DNA of 64,000 nt from Xiphophorus maculatus (Eukaryota > Chordata > Actinopteri > Cyprinodontiformes > Poeciliidae), in assembly GCF_002775205.1 (NCBI RefSeq), contig NC_036459.1, positions 16,414,312 through 16,478,311 of the forward strand, in the 5' to 3' direction. The notes beneath the pieces are model-generated. The model was not told the DNA's origin. It did not search any database and worked only from the letters and a program-made list of their open reading frames with translations. This document shows, piece after piece, positions 25,413-38,476 of this stretch. Position 1 is the stretch's first letter. The number at the start of each line of letters is the position of its first letter. Made by a program: the position numbers and the translations under genes.

Positions 25413-28400
25413 ATGCAGAAAAACACGAAGGTATACTAAAAAAATTAACTAACATTTCTTATTTCTTTTGAAAGAAACAATGCCACTTATTTAACATTTA
25501 AAGAATACTGAACTGCTATTTATTCTGTCGAGACAAGAGGATTTACCAGTTTATATTTGGAATGTAGTTTCTCTTGGATTGGAAAAAAACGGAGGTTGCC
25601 AAATAAGATCGTTTCTCCGTCTTCTGGCTTGTGGTGTTATTGAAATTAATAATGTGATTTTAACCGACCTCAGGGAGAAAGCTTCTTACTTTCAGAATTT
25701 TACTGGCAGAAATGTTTGAATTATGCTTTTATTCTGAAGTATTCTGCATTATTTGTCAAGTTATGGTCATTCTTACTCTACAAATCATTCATTTTCTTCT
25801 CAAAACGAGTTTTATCAAGTTAAAATTGCTTTGGCTTTCATTTTATACATAAAAACAGAGTCAGCTTGATCTTTAACACCTGGAAAAGCTCATGAGACAA
25901 AAACAGACATTTTGTTTGTGATGAAAGTACAAGATGTTCCACCTTCAGATAGAACTCGTGTTCATACAATACAATAATATAACAGGAAACCTTACAAGTA
26001 AATATAAATTTAACCTTGCATGAATATAAAGTAGGAAAAATGTATTTGTTATTCTTGGGTGTTTCAGGCTCAAAGATGAGTTTAACAAGTAGAAACACCT
26101 TTAGCAATAGTCACTAGAAACATGAACTTATTTATGGGTCCAAAATCCCAAACATTGCAGTGGAGCCATTTTTGCGTTTCTGCCAGTTAAGGACTGGTAT
26201 TTCACCAAACTTGTCAAAATACAAGCACAAAAAGCTTTTGAGTGATTATGAAGTGTGATTGTCTAGAGTAGGAGTTGGTCATGGCAGGATACATGTGTAA
26301 TAAATTTCATAATAGTTGATCATATCACGGCTTGGGGATGAATTTTTTCATGCTTTCCAGTGGCTGCTGTGGAAAAATTCAGCTCTGCTCACCAAATATT
26401 GTACTTCCTGTCAGTACTCAAACAGCGGTGGATTAGGATTGGTCACAGCGAGTTTGGAGAAATTCTACTGTAATGTGTCTAATTTAGAGCCAAGCGTATG
26501 GTGACATGACATCTGACTCCGCCCTGCCACCATGGCCACATCCTACGGAGAAAAGTCTGTACTTTAAAGGTTCCATTCTTCCCTTTGACCTCAGTGAGAG
26601 GTTTTAGCTACATTTCTCTGTACTTTCACCGTCAAAACTCCAACTTTCCCTCCAGAGTCTCCAATACTGCAATTAGACTGTGTGCGGTAACAGCTTTGTA
26701 ACAATGGATAAGTAGATAGATTCCTGAAAAAATAATCAACTTCACTAACACCTTTGCTTTTAACGCAGTTCTTCCCATCGCTGATGATGAGTCTAAGGTT
26801 GGAAGCTCTCCTTGCCATCTTCAGATCATTCTAGTTACTTCAGTCAAATAAACATCTTTATTTTAAACCTAAATTTTAAAAAAGTTTTAAGAGGGGTATA
26901 GATATTTCTTTCCCTCAATCATGAGTAATAGTTGTTTTCATAATTTAGTGTTTTTACTGTATTATAAAGACAATACAACAAAAATACTGTAGGCTGTTTG
27001 GCTTTTATAAATATAAGTAAAATATTGTCGCCATGTTGTTTATGCTGCAATGCATTCTGGGTAAATGACGTATGCTTGGTCAGATTGCAAGAGCTCCGTC
27101 CAGCCAGAACAGGAACGAGTAACGTCACTAAACCTTTTCAATTCCAACTGGAGCGATAAAAAGCCGACCAAACTGAGGAAGAAGTTGGTGTTTGTGCTGC
27201 TGCTGCTGCTAACTTCAGCTTCGTAAATGAAGCAATTAGTTGACGTGTTGTGTGTGTGGTTTGGTGTTCGGACCGGTAACACCTGTTTAGAGGTCTGTGA
27301 TTTCACATTTGTTACAGGCTTCAGAAGCAACATAACTTCCTTATTTAAAAGAGCTTCCAGTGCTGCTTGTCTCTAATGTTTCTTCCAGCGTCTTTCACTC
27401 GCTCACTAGCCTGTGGCAGGGTTGACGTGTTTGTTGTGGGGCATTTGGTTTTTGGCTTGCGAGGGTTGTGACCACCTGTTGTATCTTTTATCAATTTTTG
27501 CTTGTAAAAATGACTCAAAGTCTTCTGGAGAGAAATGTTGAGAGCATAAATGTGGTTCCTGTAGACGTGTTCTCCCATTGTGCTCTGATTTAATTTTCAC
27601 ATGAAGATATGTAGACTCACCTCACCTTTTTTTTTCTTTTTTTTATTACAGCCTACAGCAATGCTAAATTTACAACAGTCAAATGCAATATGATAATCAA
27701 CAACTCAGGTAGTTAACCTTTCTGTGTTTACTCTGTAGATTCCAGTACAGAATGGACTGAACAGGGTCATTAACCCAGCATGGATTGAGCAGATAAAAAA
27801 AAAATCATCTTCCAAGGGTGAAAAATATAATGAAAGCAACACATAAAAGTCCAACAAATGACCTTGAGATTTTACAATGAGTTCAAAAGCTCAAACAGCC
27901 AGATGTATGCCGTATCCTTTCTGTGGGATTTACTACCCTGAGAGCTTCCGTGTGACAAAATAGAGCAATCCTAGCGTGCATTGTCTAAACCTGCTGAACC
28001 TTTCAGGGACAAGGGTTGCTGGTTGTGATCTCCAGCGATCTCCAAACATGACACAACTATAAACGCATACACTCATGCCTAAGGACAATTTAGAGAAACC
28101 AATTGACTTAACTGGTGTGATTTTTGACTTTGGGAAAGAACTAATGTACTCAGAGAAAACCCATGTATGTAATGGGAGAAGATGCAAACTCAATGCAGAA
28201 AGACTCCAGGCTGGAATTCAAATCCAGGACCTTCTTGTTACAAGGTAACAACGGTAACAACTGTGCCATCATGCAGCCAGAGAACAGATGTTTCACAGAA
28301 AAAATATCCCCCCCAAAAGTGAGGAAGTAGAAGAAAGAAGCAAATCCTCCCAGTTAACTTCAATCTACTTACTTCCGCAATAGTGCCGGCGCTTTGGCTC

Positions 28401-31400
28401 CACCCTGCAGTGCAGAGCTGCAGAGCTACCAACCTGCAACTTTTAGATCAATTCCTGCTCCAACAAGCCGGAGTCAAAAGGCTGACATCCCTCACAAACA
28501 GTAACTCAGCTCTGCATTATTTTCAAAATCGATAGTCATTGACCTGGGTGCTTTTTTGATTTTCTTTTAACACAGAGCCAGATCGAGTCGTCACTCCTGC
28601 TGGGAGGCCAAGCTTTAAGGAAACGTTTTCCTCTGAAGTACGGATGGCTCTTTCTGTTGTTGGCTTTTGTTGTCTTATGGGTCATGTTTAGCAATCCCAA
28701 CGTCGCTGATCACATAACCGGTAAATTAGCACAGGTGAGTATTTGTCATCTTTCAAACATGAACTTCAACTTCATAAGCATTGTAGGCTGGTAAAAGTAC
28801 AGCTTTCAAGTTCAATGAACCAAGTTTATTTGTGTCGCACATTTCAGCAACAAGGCAGTTTAAAGTGCTTTACATCATGAAAACAAAAAAATACAGTCAT
28901 AAAAGACACCAGAAAAAAAATTATTATAATAATTTATTAAGCAGCTTTTCTATCCAATTATGAATTGGTTAATCAAAAATCTTACCAAATGAACCCTACA
29001 CTGTATCATGTTTTATTTATTGTAAGAATTATGGATAGAAAATTTGGTTACTACAATAATCGTTAGCTGCAGCCCTAGTTGATTTAGTTATGGGAGCTTT
29101 TTGACTGATAACTCCCAATCTTTGGGAAAGCTTCTGGACCCGAAAAGTATCAAAACCCAAATGGGAAAAAGAAGGAATTGTTGGGTTTTCAAACAAAATA
29201 TTCAGTTCTGGGCGTGCCGTGGTGGCGTAGTGGTTAGCGCGACCCATATTTGGAGGCCTTCAGTCCTCGACGCGGCCGTCGCGGGATCGACTCCCGGACC
29301 CGACGACATTTGCCGCATGTCTTCCCCCCTCTCCTTCCCCGTTTCCTGTCAGCCTACTGTCATATAAGGGACACTAGAGCCCACAAAAGACCCCCTGGAC
29401 GGGTAAAAAATATTCAGTTATAGTTTTATGCTAATGCAGGGTGTCAGGTTTGACACCTATTAAAGACAAGTTGAACAAACACAGAAAAGACAAGAGAGTT
29501 AGATTCTTTTGTGCTCGCGAGGAGAACGGACAGAGATGTATTTACAGTTACAAATCTCCAACCGCTCTGAAACACATTTGTCTGCTCCTCTCTTTTTATT
29601 ACTTTCAGAGTCCCTATCACAGAGAGCACTGCAACTCTAAAGGGGTGGGGACAGAACATTTAGTTGCAGTGCTAATGACAATCACTAACTAAACACATGT
29701 TATCTTGCATTAAAACACAGTAAAAAGAACAGGTCGTATATCTTCAAGGCGACGATTCTTCAGCTATCTTAACAGTTCAAAGGAAGAAGAAGTTCCTGCT
29801 GAGCAATAAACCCCATGAGCACGGTTATCACTCTTCTCTTCAGGGAGGCCCTCTTGTGAAGACGGAGATAAAGTAAAACAAAAACATACAGAAACAGTCT
29901 TTATGTTGAAGGAAAAGAAGACAATCAAGGAACATCATATAAGTAACACTATTGTTGTCAGGATCTGTGTTTTTCCTTGTTTATTTAGAGTTTTCTGTGT
30001 CCTTGAGTCTCTTCGTTGTCCTGTCCTCCCTTTGATTGTTCCCAGGTGTGTCTCGTTTCTGTGATTACCCTCCCGTGTATTTAACTCCACCTGTGTTCCT
30101 TGTTCCTCGTCGGGTCCTCGTCAATGTCGAGTCTAGTTGTCGTTGTCAATGTTCAGTCTAGTCGTGGTCAGTGTTTCTTTGTGCCTGCTGCTTGTTGCTG
30201 GACTTATTCATCATTAAACATCCATTATTCATCTCATCTGGGTCTACAGCGTCTGCCTCACCACCTCACACCCGCACACTGTGACAATTGTTATAAAGGA
30301 AACAACAAATATATGATAATATACATATTTCACCTAACACAGGGTCACCTCAATATATAAAATCATGGAAATGTTAATATACAGAATTTTAGGAAGTTAT
30401 CATAATTAATCAATAATGTGTAAAGAAACTGATTTTATGGCACTTGATTTGTTCAATCTCTAAACTTTATTCTCTAGTTGAAGAACAAAGTCCCGACCAC
30501 TGAGGCTCTGATTCCCACCACCAGAACTCTGAAACGTCCCACTGAGCCTCCTAAGCCAACCAGTTTCTGCTCCTTCCACTCTGTGTTACCTGAAGACGCT
30601 CTTGAGTTAGAATTTTTAAAGAACTACATCACCTGGCCTGAAACACCATCTGTCCCAGCCAACTTCTGTCTGAATGACACCAGTCATCCCGCTCACAGCA
30701 CGTTCACCATTCTTCCACGTGACGGAGGGGGAAGTTGGCATGTTGGTGATCAGCTGGAGGTTTTGATCAAAATTAATGACTTTCTTGGTCGCCCCAAGAA
30801 ATCTGGCGGAGACGTCCTGTTTGCTCGGCTGCACAACCGAACTGTTCAGGCAGGCGTGGTGGGGAAAGTCTTTGACCATCGCAACGGTTCCTACACGGCC
30901 GTATTCTCTTTACTCTGGGAAGGAAGCGCACAGGTTGAGGTAAGACTGAATGTTTTTCTCTTAAATGAGCAAATAGTGTGAGCTAGATAAGATCTCCTTT
31001 TTTACTTTCTCCTAAATAAGTTTTTTGTGTCGCGAGTTCTGGATATCGAGGACCTGAAAGCTGAGAGTAGGAGGGTAATGTGTTAGATCCATTTTTTAAA
31101 TTTGGTCTGAGTTTAATCTGCCTGTTTTTACCACAGTGTTTATACACAAACCTTTTTCCTCTTGTTGTCTATCATGCAGTCAGAAATTTGAAAGGTGGTG
31201 ACTGACGTGAAAAAGCAGAAACTTACTTTTTGAAATATTTGACCTGTTTGACCCAGGAGTGTCTGATGAAGTTTACCACAACCAAACCAAACGTTGCTGT
31301 TTCTCTTGACAACCAGCCTATAAGAAAACTTTCCTTGAGTATTGGGAAATATAGTCAAATCTTCAGTATTTCTGAGGTACATTAGGAAATTGAATAAAAG

Positions 31401-34400
31401 TGTTTAATTAATAGATAAAAAAACAGCTAGGAAAGAGTAGGACATTAAAGATAGCTCAGGGAGAACTGATTAATGCAATAAACATAGCAGAATTAAACAG
31501 CTCAAACATTTACTAAGGTTGACCTGAAAGAGAAAGGCAAATAAGAGACAGAACATAAACTCAACAGAAATGACACAAAAACAAAAGGAGCAAAGACAAC
31601 ATGGCAAACTACAGTAACTGGATCATTAAACTAAAATGAAGCCCCAATTAACACACAGTCAAATAATGTACAAAGTCCCAAGATAAGCATGACGTTCTTG
31701 AACTCATTTTGTTTCTCCACAAAACAAGCAGAGTGCAACTTAGAGCAATAAATACACAATATCACCACAGTATATTGTTCATAACCTTTACAAAGACTGC
31801 TTGTACAAACATTTGTAAAATATTTAGTCTCTCTCAAGAATCAGTGGTTTCCAGTGTGGTACCGTGAAATGTTATGGCCTGTCCAGTAAGTCCAGTTGGG
31901 GAATGTCCTTGTTACTAAATATTCGACAGTCAACTGATAGTGAGGTTGTATCAAGGTGGAAGTTATGGGGAGCAAAAGCAACTCTGGCACAAAGAGCTAA
32001 GCATGTAAAATTACAGATTTAAGCTGATGCTAAGGCATGTAGTGACCAAAGGTGGCCAATGTCCTGCCGAATCAATGGCTATAGACTTTCAGACTTAATG
32101 TTGTGTTCAGATTTACTGAAGAACAGAGAATAGAGTATCATGGAATGGGGTTCCTCATCCAACATCTCTATGTACAATACAAGGTACTAGGTACACAATA
32201 CAGCAGTGGAGAGATGTTTTCTGAAATAATAAATATAGCATCATTGTTTAACAATCCAATGCAATATGGGTTTACTATTTGCCAGTAAACCCATACGGCA
32301 ACTGCATTGTACGAAATGGAACATTGGGAGGAGACAAGATTGCCTTTTTCCAGCCTGGGACTGACCCTTGATTGAACCTGTATCCTCTGCTGTATCCTCT
32401 GCTTCACTGGCAGAGAAGCTCAATCACTTCTTCACCTGTTTTGAGACTAAATCACCAGTGAGCCCCTACTGCAGGCGAAATCCCTCCACAGCCAGACCAT
32501 CACAGTACAGGCACAGAAGTGTGGATTACCTTGAGGGCAGTGATCTCCTGGAAAGCTGCTAGATCAGATGGTGTAAGAGACTGTGCAGACCAGTAAGTTG
32601 GGGTTTTACCAGCATCTTCAATCAGTCCCTCATCCGGTGCTCCGTCCCACCATGCTTAAAGTCCTCCACCATCAGCCCTCCGCCATAAAAGAACATTAGC
32701 AGTCTCAATGACTTCCTGCCAGTGACACTATCATCACAAAGTGCTTTGAAAAACTGGTTCAGAGTCACACTACTTCTCATCTGCCACCCAAATTGTACCC
32801 TCACCAGTTTGCATGCAGAGCCAACTGGTCTACAGAAGATACTATTGCTACCACTATGCACACCACATTGGCACATGTGTAACATCAAAGGAGCTACATG
32901 AGGCTGGTCTACCTGGACTTCAGCTTAGCTTTTGACACCATCATTCCAAGCATACTGGTGAGGAAACTGGGGCACCTGGGTCTCCCCCACAACATGTGCT
33001 ACTGGATCATGGACTTCCTGGCAGACCACTGCCAGAGGATGAGAGTAGGATCCCACCTGTCCTCAGCAGTGAGCACCAGCAAGGCTCTCCACAAGGCTGT
33101 GTGTTAAGCCCCCTATTCTACACCCATGACTTTAGCCTCACCCACCCAAACAAAATCATAAAGTTTGCTGATGATACCACAGTGGAATGGAGGTGGAACG
33201 ACTGTCTGGTGCACCACCAACAACTTCCATCTGAACACCTCCATGAACTGATTGTCGACTTCAGGAAATGTAAACCAGACATTCAACCCAAAGTCATAAA
33301 TGGGGACAGTGGGGAGAGGGTGTCAAATTTCAAGTTCCTGGTCACTAACATCAGTGAAGACCTGACCTGGAGCTCTAACTCCACTTCAGTCCTGAAGAAG
33401 GGACAACAGAGACTGTACTTGCTGAGGATTCTCAGGAAGAACAACCTGAGAACTGAGTTCTTGGTGTCCTTCTATCGCTGCTCTGTGGAGAACCACAGTG
33501 GGATTAGAACCACATCCCACTGTGGTTCTCCAGCTCCACTGTGGCAGAGAGGAAGCAGCTCCACAGGGTCATAAACACCGCCCAGAGACTGATTGGCTGC
33601 CTTCTTGTATTTGAAGGCAAACAAGTAAATATCTTCGGCAATATAGTACTATGTCACATTTACCAGTGAGATTTTCCAGTCCTGACCCAGAGAAGTGATA
33701 TATTATTCCAGTTCATTTGCTATGAGAGGTTTTCTGTAATAGATACTATCTATCTTACACAAATAAAAGCTTTGACTTTTGGGTTTTACATATATTTAAA
33801 TTTTACCTCACAAGAGAAATTGTATTGTGAGATTTCTTGTCGTTTTCAAACAGGTGACCCTGGTCCACTCCAGTGAGGCAGTCACAGTCCTAGAGAGAGT
33901 CAACCTGGAAAAGCCTGGCAGGATTCTTTTTCAAAGCCTCTTCCGCTCAGGCTCAGTCACTGAGGATACCAATTGTAACGTGTGCCTTAAGGCTCCCCCG
34001 GAGCAGCTGTGCAACTTCACTGACACCCACACCGGTGAGCCCTGGTTCTGCTACAAGCCAAAGACGCTCAAATGTGAACACAGGGTCTCCCACGCTTTCA
34101 AAGGTTTTCTACCGCATCCAACAGGCAACGAGGCCAAGCTCTTTCATAGGTAAAAGTAATAATTAGTTTATATTCAGCTCTTTTCTATTGCATGACAAAT
34201 GTCCTAAAGCTTTTTATGTCTCTTTGCCCACTAGCTGTGGGAGGTGTGTGCAGTAAGACTTTAGTGGAGTTGACTGTTGTTCACAGACTTCAGAAGCAGA
34301 CATGCATTTACTTAAAAAACTGACATCTTTTCATCTTGCAGGTGTTTTTTTGGCTTTGGTTTGTTTTGGTTTTTGTATCTTTTTGTTGTTGATGACATTG

Positions 34401-36555
34401 AATCATCAACAAGTTGATGACGGTGCAGGAGTTTATAATTCAGAAGTGACCAACAAACTAAAATGTTGCCGAACCAGAAAAACTTACCATCAACATTCAA
34501 GATAAACAAAGACTGTGTGAAATACTTTTAAAATGTCCCCAATAAGACAAAAAGGAAGACAATATTTGTTTCTTGTTACTATCTCAGACAATTTTATTTC
34601 CTTTTTTTCAATGTAACCTATCTGGTAGGGTAGCACTAAGACTTGCTGTCTGACTGCCGTAATGAAGCCGAACAGATTTACTTTCAAAAGTGGAGCATTA
34701 AGGCTTTCACTATTATGCTCCACTTGATATTTATGTCAACAAAACTTTATTGGTAACTGCTTTGGGTTTATCTAAAAAGTAATAGACACAGAGTCAAAAG
34801 GAAAATGGAGAAAAAACTTATCTGCAGTTTTCTGTCGGGATAACAGCATCAGAGAGTCTGGCCTTGAAAACCTGAACAAGCTAATAAGAAGGCTAGCTCT
34901 GTTCTAGAGACATGGAGCCTGATGGACCTGTGGTGGAAAGTAGATTAGACACACAATGAACAAGTACAACGATAATCTATACTTCGTTTACAAGTAATGC
35001 AATGTGACTAACCTGAATTGAAGTCAATTGAATGAAAGTAAAGAAAATGTGCCATTCAGTAAGAACGCTCACTGGAATTAGCTGTTAAAATTTGTTTTGA
35101 TTTTAGTAACGAGTCTTTCATACAGTTTCTTTGCTCTTGTTACAGTGGTGTCAACTTGAAAGTCTCCATTCCGTCTTCAGGATCCTCCAACATCACCATT
35201 TTACCAAAACTAAAAGGTAAAAGTTGCTATATTGTCATAAATGTGTTACAATGAATCATTGATTGCCTGACATGCATGGAAAAAGTGTAATCAGTTATTC
35301 TGTGTGTGGCTTTCTCAAAACAACTTTGTCCAATGGCATTTTATAATTTACATGATGTGTTTGGACTTTATTTCAGGTACATAAAACGGAGTTAAATGTG
35401 GTTGCATAACATGTAACACATTCATTTAGAAAGACATGCATTTTTCTTGAAGAAACCGTAAAATACTGATTTGCTATGAAACTACGATAATGTAGAACAG
35501 CTGTTTGTTCTGCTCAAGTTACTATCATAAAACACAATCATTAAATATCATTTGTTTTTTCCTCCAGTTCCCAATGAAACAGTCCCTGTTAACATGTCAG
35601 GTAAAGTTGCTGTTTGTATAATTGGGTAAAAGTTTAATATCCACAAAGGTGTTTCTGTAAAGTAATGCTGGCATTCACTTTCTATGTCTTAACATCATTT
35701 TGGTTTTCTTTTCATTTTGTTCTTCTGAATCTCCCCTCATCTAGAAGCCATGAGAGGAGCTGGTCCTGTTGGTTATTACTACCAGGGTGTGTGGCGAGCA
35801 CTGGACGGCACCACAGTCCATCAGTTTAACAACGCCACAGCAATCAGCCAGTGTCTGAAAGGGAAGGTTCTCCATCTGTATGGAGACTCCACCGTCAGGC
35901 AGTGGTTTGAATTCTTAATAGCTAAAGCTCCAGGTAGATACTCAGTAGAAATGTTTGACAACAATTCAAATTGGTTCCTTCTGACTTGTTCTCTGTTAAA
36001 CTTTCAGATCTCAAGAAGTTTGACCTGAAAACCCCCTCACAAACTGGGCCCCTTATGGCCTTGGATTATAAAAACGACATTTTATTGACGTTCCGCTGCC
36101 ACGGCCCTCCCCTCCGTGCTTTTCTATTGCCGGTCAGCCAGTTACATTTTGTTGCCAATGAACTGGACAGCGTGGTTGGAGGAACAAACACTGTAGTCAT
36201 TTTTGGCGTCTGGGCACACTTTGGCGTTTACCCTGTGGAGGTCTACATCCGACGTCTGCTGAGCATAAGGAGGGCAGTGGTGCGGCTGTTGACCAGAGCT
36301 CCAGGTACTCTGGTTATCATCAGGACTGGTAATCCCAAAAAGCTGACGCTATATGAGTCACTGACCACTGACGATTACTACGCATTGCAACGAGACAAGA
36401 TACTCAGAGCAATATTCAAAGAAGTTAATGTCCGACTGCTGGACGCCTGGGAGATGACCCAGGCTCACTACCTTCCACATGACCTCCACCCACCTCAGCC
36501 CATAATTAAGAATATGATAGATGTTATTTTGTCCCACATATGCTCCCAGAGGTGA
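25413..36555 (+). CDS. nxpe3-like: NXPE family protein, gene B (591 aa, 8 coding exons)
   Basis: Coding exons: 25413-25430, 28576-28734, 30478-30939, 33854-34149, 35146-35216, 35568-35600, 35745-35933 and 36008-36555. Phases join to 1776 nt without a stop, and all junctions are GT/AG. Domains are as in gene A: basic N-terminus, signal anchor at about 30-44, neurexophilin-like Cys-rich middle, GDS block with Ser395, and terminal D-L-H-P with His570. It differs from gene A at ten residues: three in the 296-nt exon (I-L-F, F-L-P-H-P, L-F-H-R) and seven in the last exon. The other exons encode identical protein. It is transcribed away from gene A, with the pseudogene between them. A Tc1 element in the upstream region could alter its promoter relative to gene A. 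The biochemical role is inferred from the family only. Confidence 0.91.
28803..28890 (-). mobile_element. L2-like LINE 3' tail fragment (mirror copy)
   Basis: Counterpart of 15340-15425 in gene B intron 2. It carries CACATTTCAGCAACAAGGCA and GTGCTTTACATCATG on the plus strand. Confidence 0.65.
29208..29406 (+). mobile_element. tRNA-derived SINE in gene B intron 2
   Basis: Mirror copy of the SINE at 14822-15020. The same AAAATATTCAGTT target duplication is at 29195-29207 and 29407-29419. Confidence 0.92.
29957..30286 (-). repeat. Dispersed GTCA repeat inserted only in the right arm
   Basis: Begins GTCAGGATCTG and ends CACTGTGACA. ATTGTT is duplicated at 29951-29956 and 30287-30292. The left arm has the unfilled site near 14272. 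It is in the second intron of gene B, in reverse orientation relative to the copy at 60001. Confidence 0.85.
31025..32367. other. Right-arm-only intron DNA, no gene
   Basis: After about 31045 the gene B intron loses its match to the left arm until about 33605. This first part has no recognisable protein. It holds a small hairpin around 32267-32296 (TGGGTTTACT paired with AGTAAACCCA). Confidence 0.5.
32368..33604 (+). mobile_element. Degenerate LINE reverse transcriptase in gene B intron 3
   Basis: Plus-strand pieces show reverse-transcriptase block A ([12 protein letters not shown], about 32900-32945) and block C (F-A-D-D-T-T, about 33160-33180). The C-terminal [11 protein letters not shown] region follows at about 33400-33440. 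Frames are broken many times. The 3' end seen in the left arm is missing here. Confidence 0.85.
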
Positions 36556-36786
36556 AATTTAAAGACACATGGAAGAAGTAGAAGACTGTAGATCTGTGTG
36601 GTAGATCTGGTAACTATTGGTGATTGGTAACACATACTTACCGTTTGACTTTTGATACAAACAAATCCAGCTGTACGGAAGAGGGGAAAAAATATTAACA
36701 AAAAGAAGCAGATGCAGGGTTTGTGTTTTATGGGAAATGTAAGGACACTTTATGGTGTATCAAAGCTTTCGTTCCATTAAATATTC

Positions 36787-36792
36787 AATAAA
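36787..36792 (+). terminator. Poly(A) signal of gene B
   Basis: AATAAA about 230 bp after the stop, in the mirrored position to that of gene A. Confidence 0.6.
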
Positions 36793-37006
36793 AGAACATA
36801 ACCATAACTATCTAATCTCTGAACAGTCAACATCCAATTTTATCTCAAACGTCTTTTCTCAAGCCTGTTGCCTCTAAGACTTTTTCACAACTTAATGTAT
36901 TTTGATGTAAATCAATGTAGAGCTCTGCATTAATATGCTCATGTATGCTCGCTATGCTAGCTTAGATCTGGTCAGTTGTGTTCTGTGTGGTGTTTTTCAA
37001 TAAATT

Positions 37007-37746
37007 GTCATGATTTGCAGTGTGAGGTGATGACGCAGACGCAGTGAACCCAGTAGCTGAGAGGAATGATGATGATGATGATTTAATTAACAAACAATGC
37101 ACACATAATCCAAAATCCAGGCGGCACAGCTGAGCAGAAAGGCTAAGGTTCAACACTGGTAGCAACTGGCAAACTAATAGCCATCTAGCAACAGACCAGC
37201 TTGAACAGCTAAACTGTCGGCGGCGGGATTGCACTTTATGTGAGTGAGAGGTGGTGTAATCCCGGTCATGTTAACGTGAAGGAACAGATTTGTAGCCCGG
37301 ACATTGAACTTCTGGCTGTGGGAATGCGGCCGTGTTATTTACCGAGGGAGTTTACATCCGCCATTTTGATCGCTGTTTACATTCCCCCATCAGCTGATGC
37401 AGCGGTGGCCTGTGATGTCATCAGCTCTACCGCAACCAAACTCCAGACCCAACACCCGGACGTTGTTATTGTGTCTTGTCTCTATGCTGTAACTGCGAAG
37501 TAATTTCCCTGTTGGGATGAATAAAGTACTTCTATTCTATTCTATTCTAAACGGCAAGACAGATCAAACAGACTGGTACGACAGAGACACAGGTGGCATT
37601 AAATACACAGAGGGTAATCACGGAACTAGACACACCTGGGAACAATCAAGAGGTAGACAGGAAAACACGGAGACTCAAGACACAGAAATCCAAAATAAGC
37701 ACAGAGAAAAAACTCAAATCAACACAGAGAAAACCCAATCTTGACA
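37007..37746 (+). repeat. Dispersed GTCA repeat with nested LINE piece
   Basis: Starts GTCATGATTTGC and ends TCTTGACA. The flanking TAAATT and GAAATT resemble a target duplication. The left arm has no insert here (near 8960-8975). The centre, about 37211-37550, is foreign and holds LINE endonuclease sequence. Confidence 0.8.
37211..37550 (+). mobile_element. LINE endonuclease-end fragment
   Basis: The frame around 37240-37503 reads S-P-D-I-E-L-L-A-V-G-M-R-P and V-Y-I-P-P-S-A-D-A-A-V-A, typical of the AP-endonuclease part of fish non-LTR elements. It ends in a TTCTATTCTATTCTA tail. It is an internally deleted copy nested in the GTCA repeat. Confidence 0.75.
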
Positions 37747-38130
37747 GAAATTACTCAAATGACATGGTGATCACAGAGCAACACAGTTCTGAAAGAAATG
37801 GAGACATGGAGGTAACATTGACATAAACATTTGATATATAAATGACTCAAAAAATAATGAGTCAAAGTAATATAGTGAGTTATGCAGCTAATGTTATCTT
37901 AACAATAAAGACATTTATATCTGTTTATTTTTGCATGTTAATTAAAAAAACATTAAATTACTTAGTTATTAATGTAATCTGCACTTAGCACTAGTAACAT
38001 TATTTCCATTACTGCAATAGAACGATTCTCTCTGAGTTTTATGTGTGCAGGTCCAGTTCTATGTTTTCAGCCTGTATTGCAAAGTCAGTGCATCCAAGCT
38101 GCTATAATCACATTTCTACATTAATACATT

Positions 38131-38476
38131 CTGCTTTTGCTTTCATTTTATACATAAAAACAGAGTCAGTTTGATCTTTAACACCTGGAAAAGCTCATGA
38201 GACAAAAACAGACATTTTGTTTGTGATGAAAGTACAAGATGTTCCACCTTCAGATAGAACTCGTGTTCATACAATACAATAATATAACAGGAAACCTTAC
38301 AAGTAAATATAAACTTAACCTTGCATGAATATAAAGTAGGAAAAATGTATTTGTTATTCTTGGGTGTTTCAGGCTCAAAGATGAGTTTAACAAGTAGAAA
38401 CACCTTTAGCAATAGTCACTAGAAACATGAACTTATTTATGGGTCCAAAATCCCAAACATTGCAGTGGAGCCATTG
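38131..38476. repeat. Transplanted copy of NXPE intron 1 sequence
   Basis: About 345 bp nearly identical to 25834-26170 in gene B intron 1 (and to its mirror at 18060-18400), in the same orientation as the gene B copy. It lies 12 kb away beyond the 3' end of gene B, and replaces the 6231-8394 segment of the left arm. No transposon ends or target duplication are visible. Confidence 0.85.
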
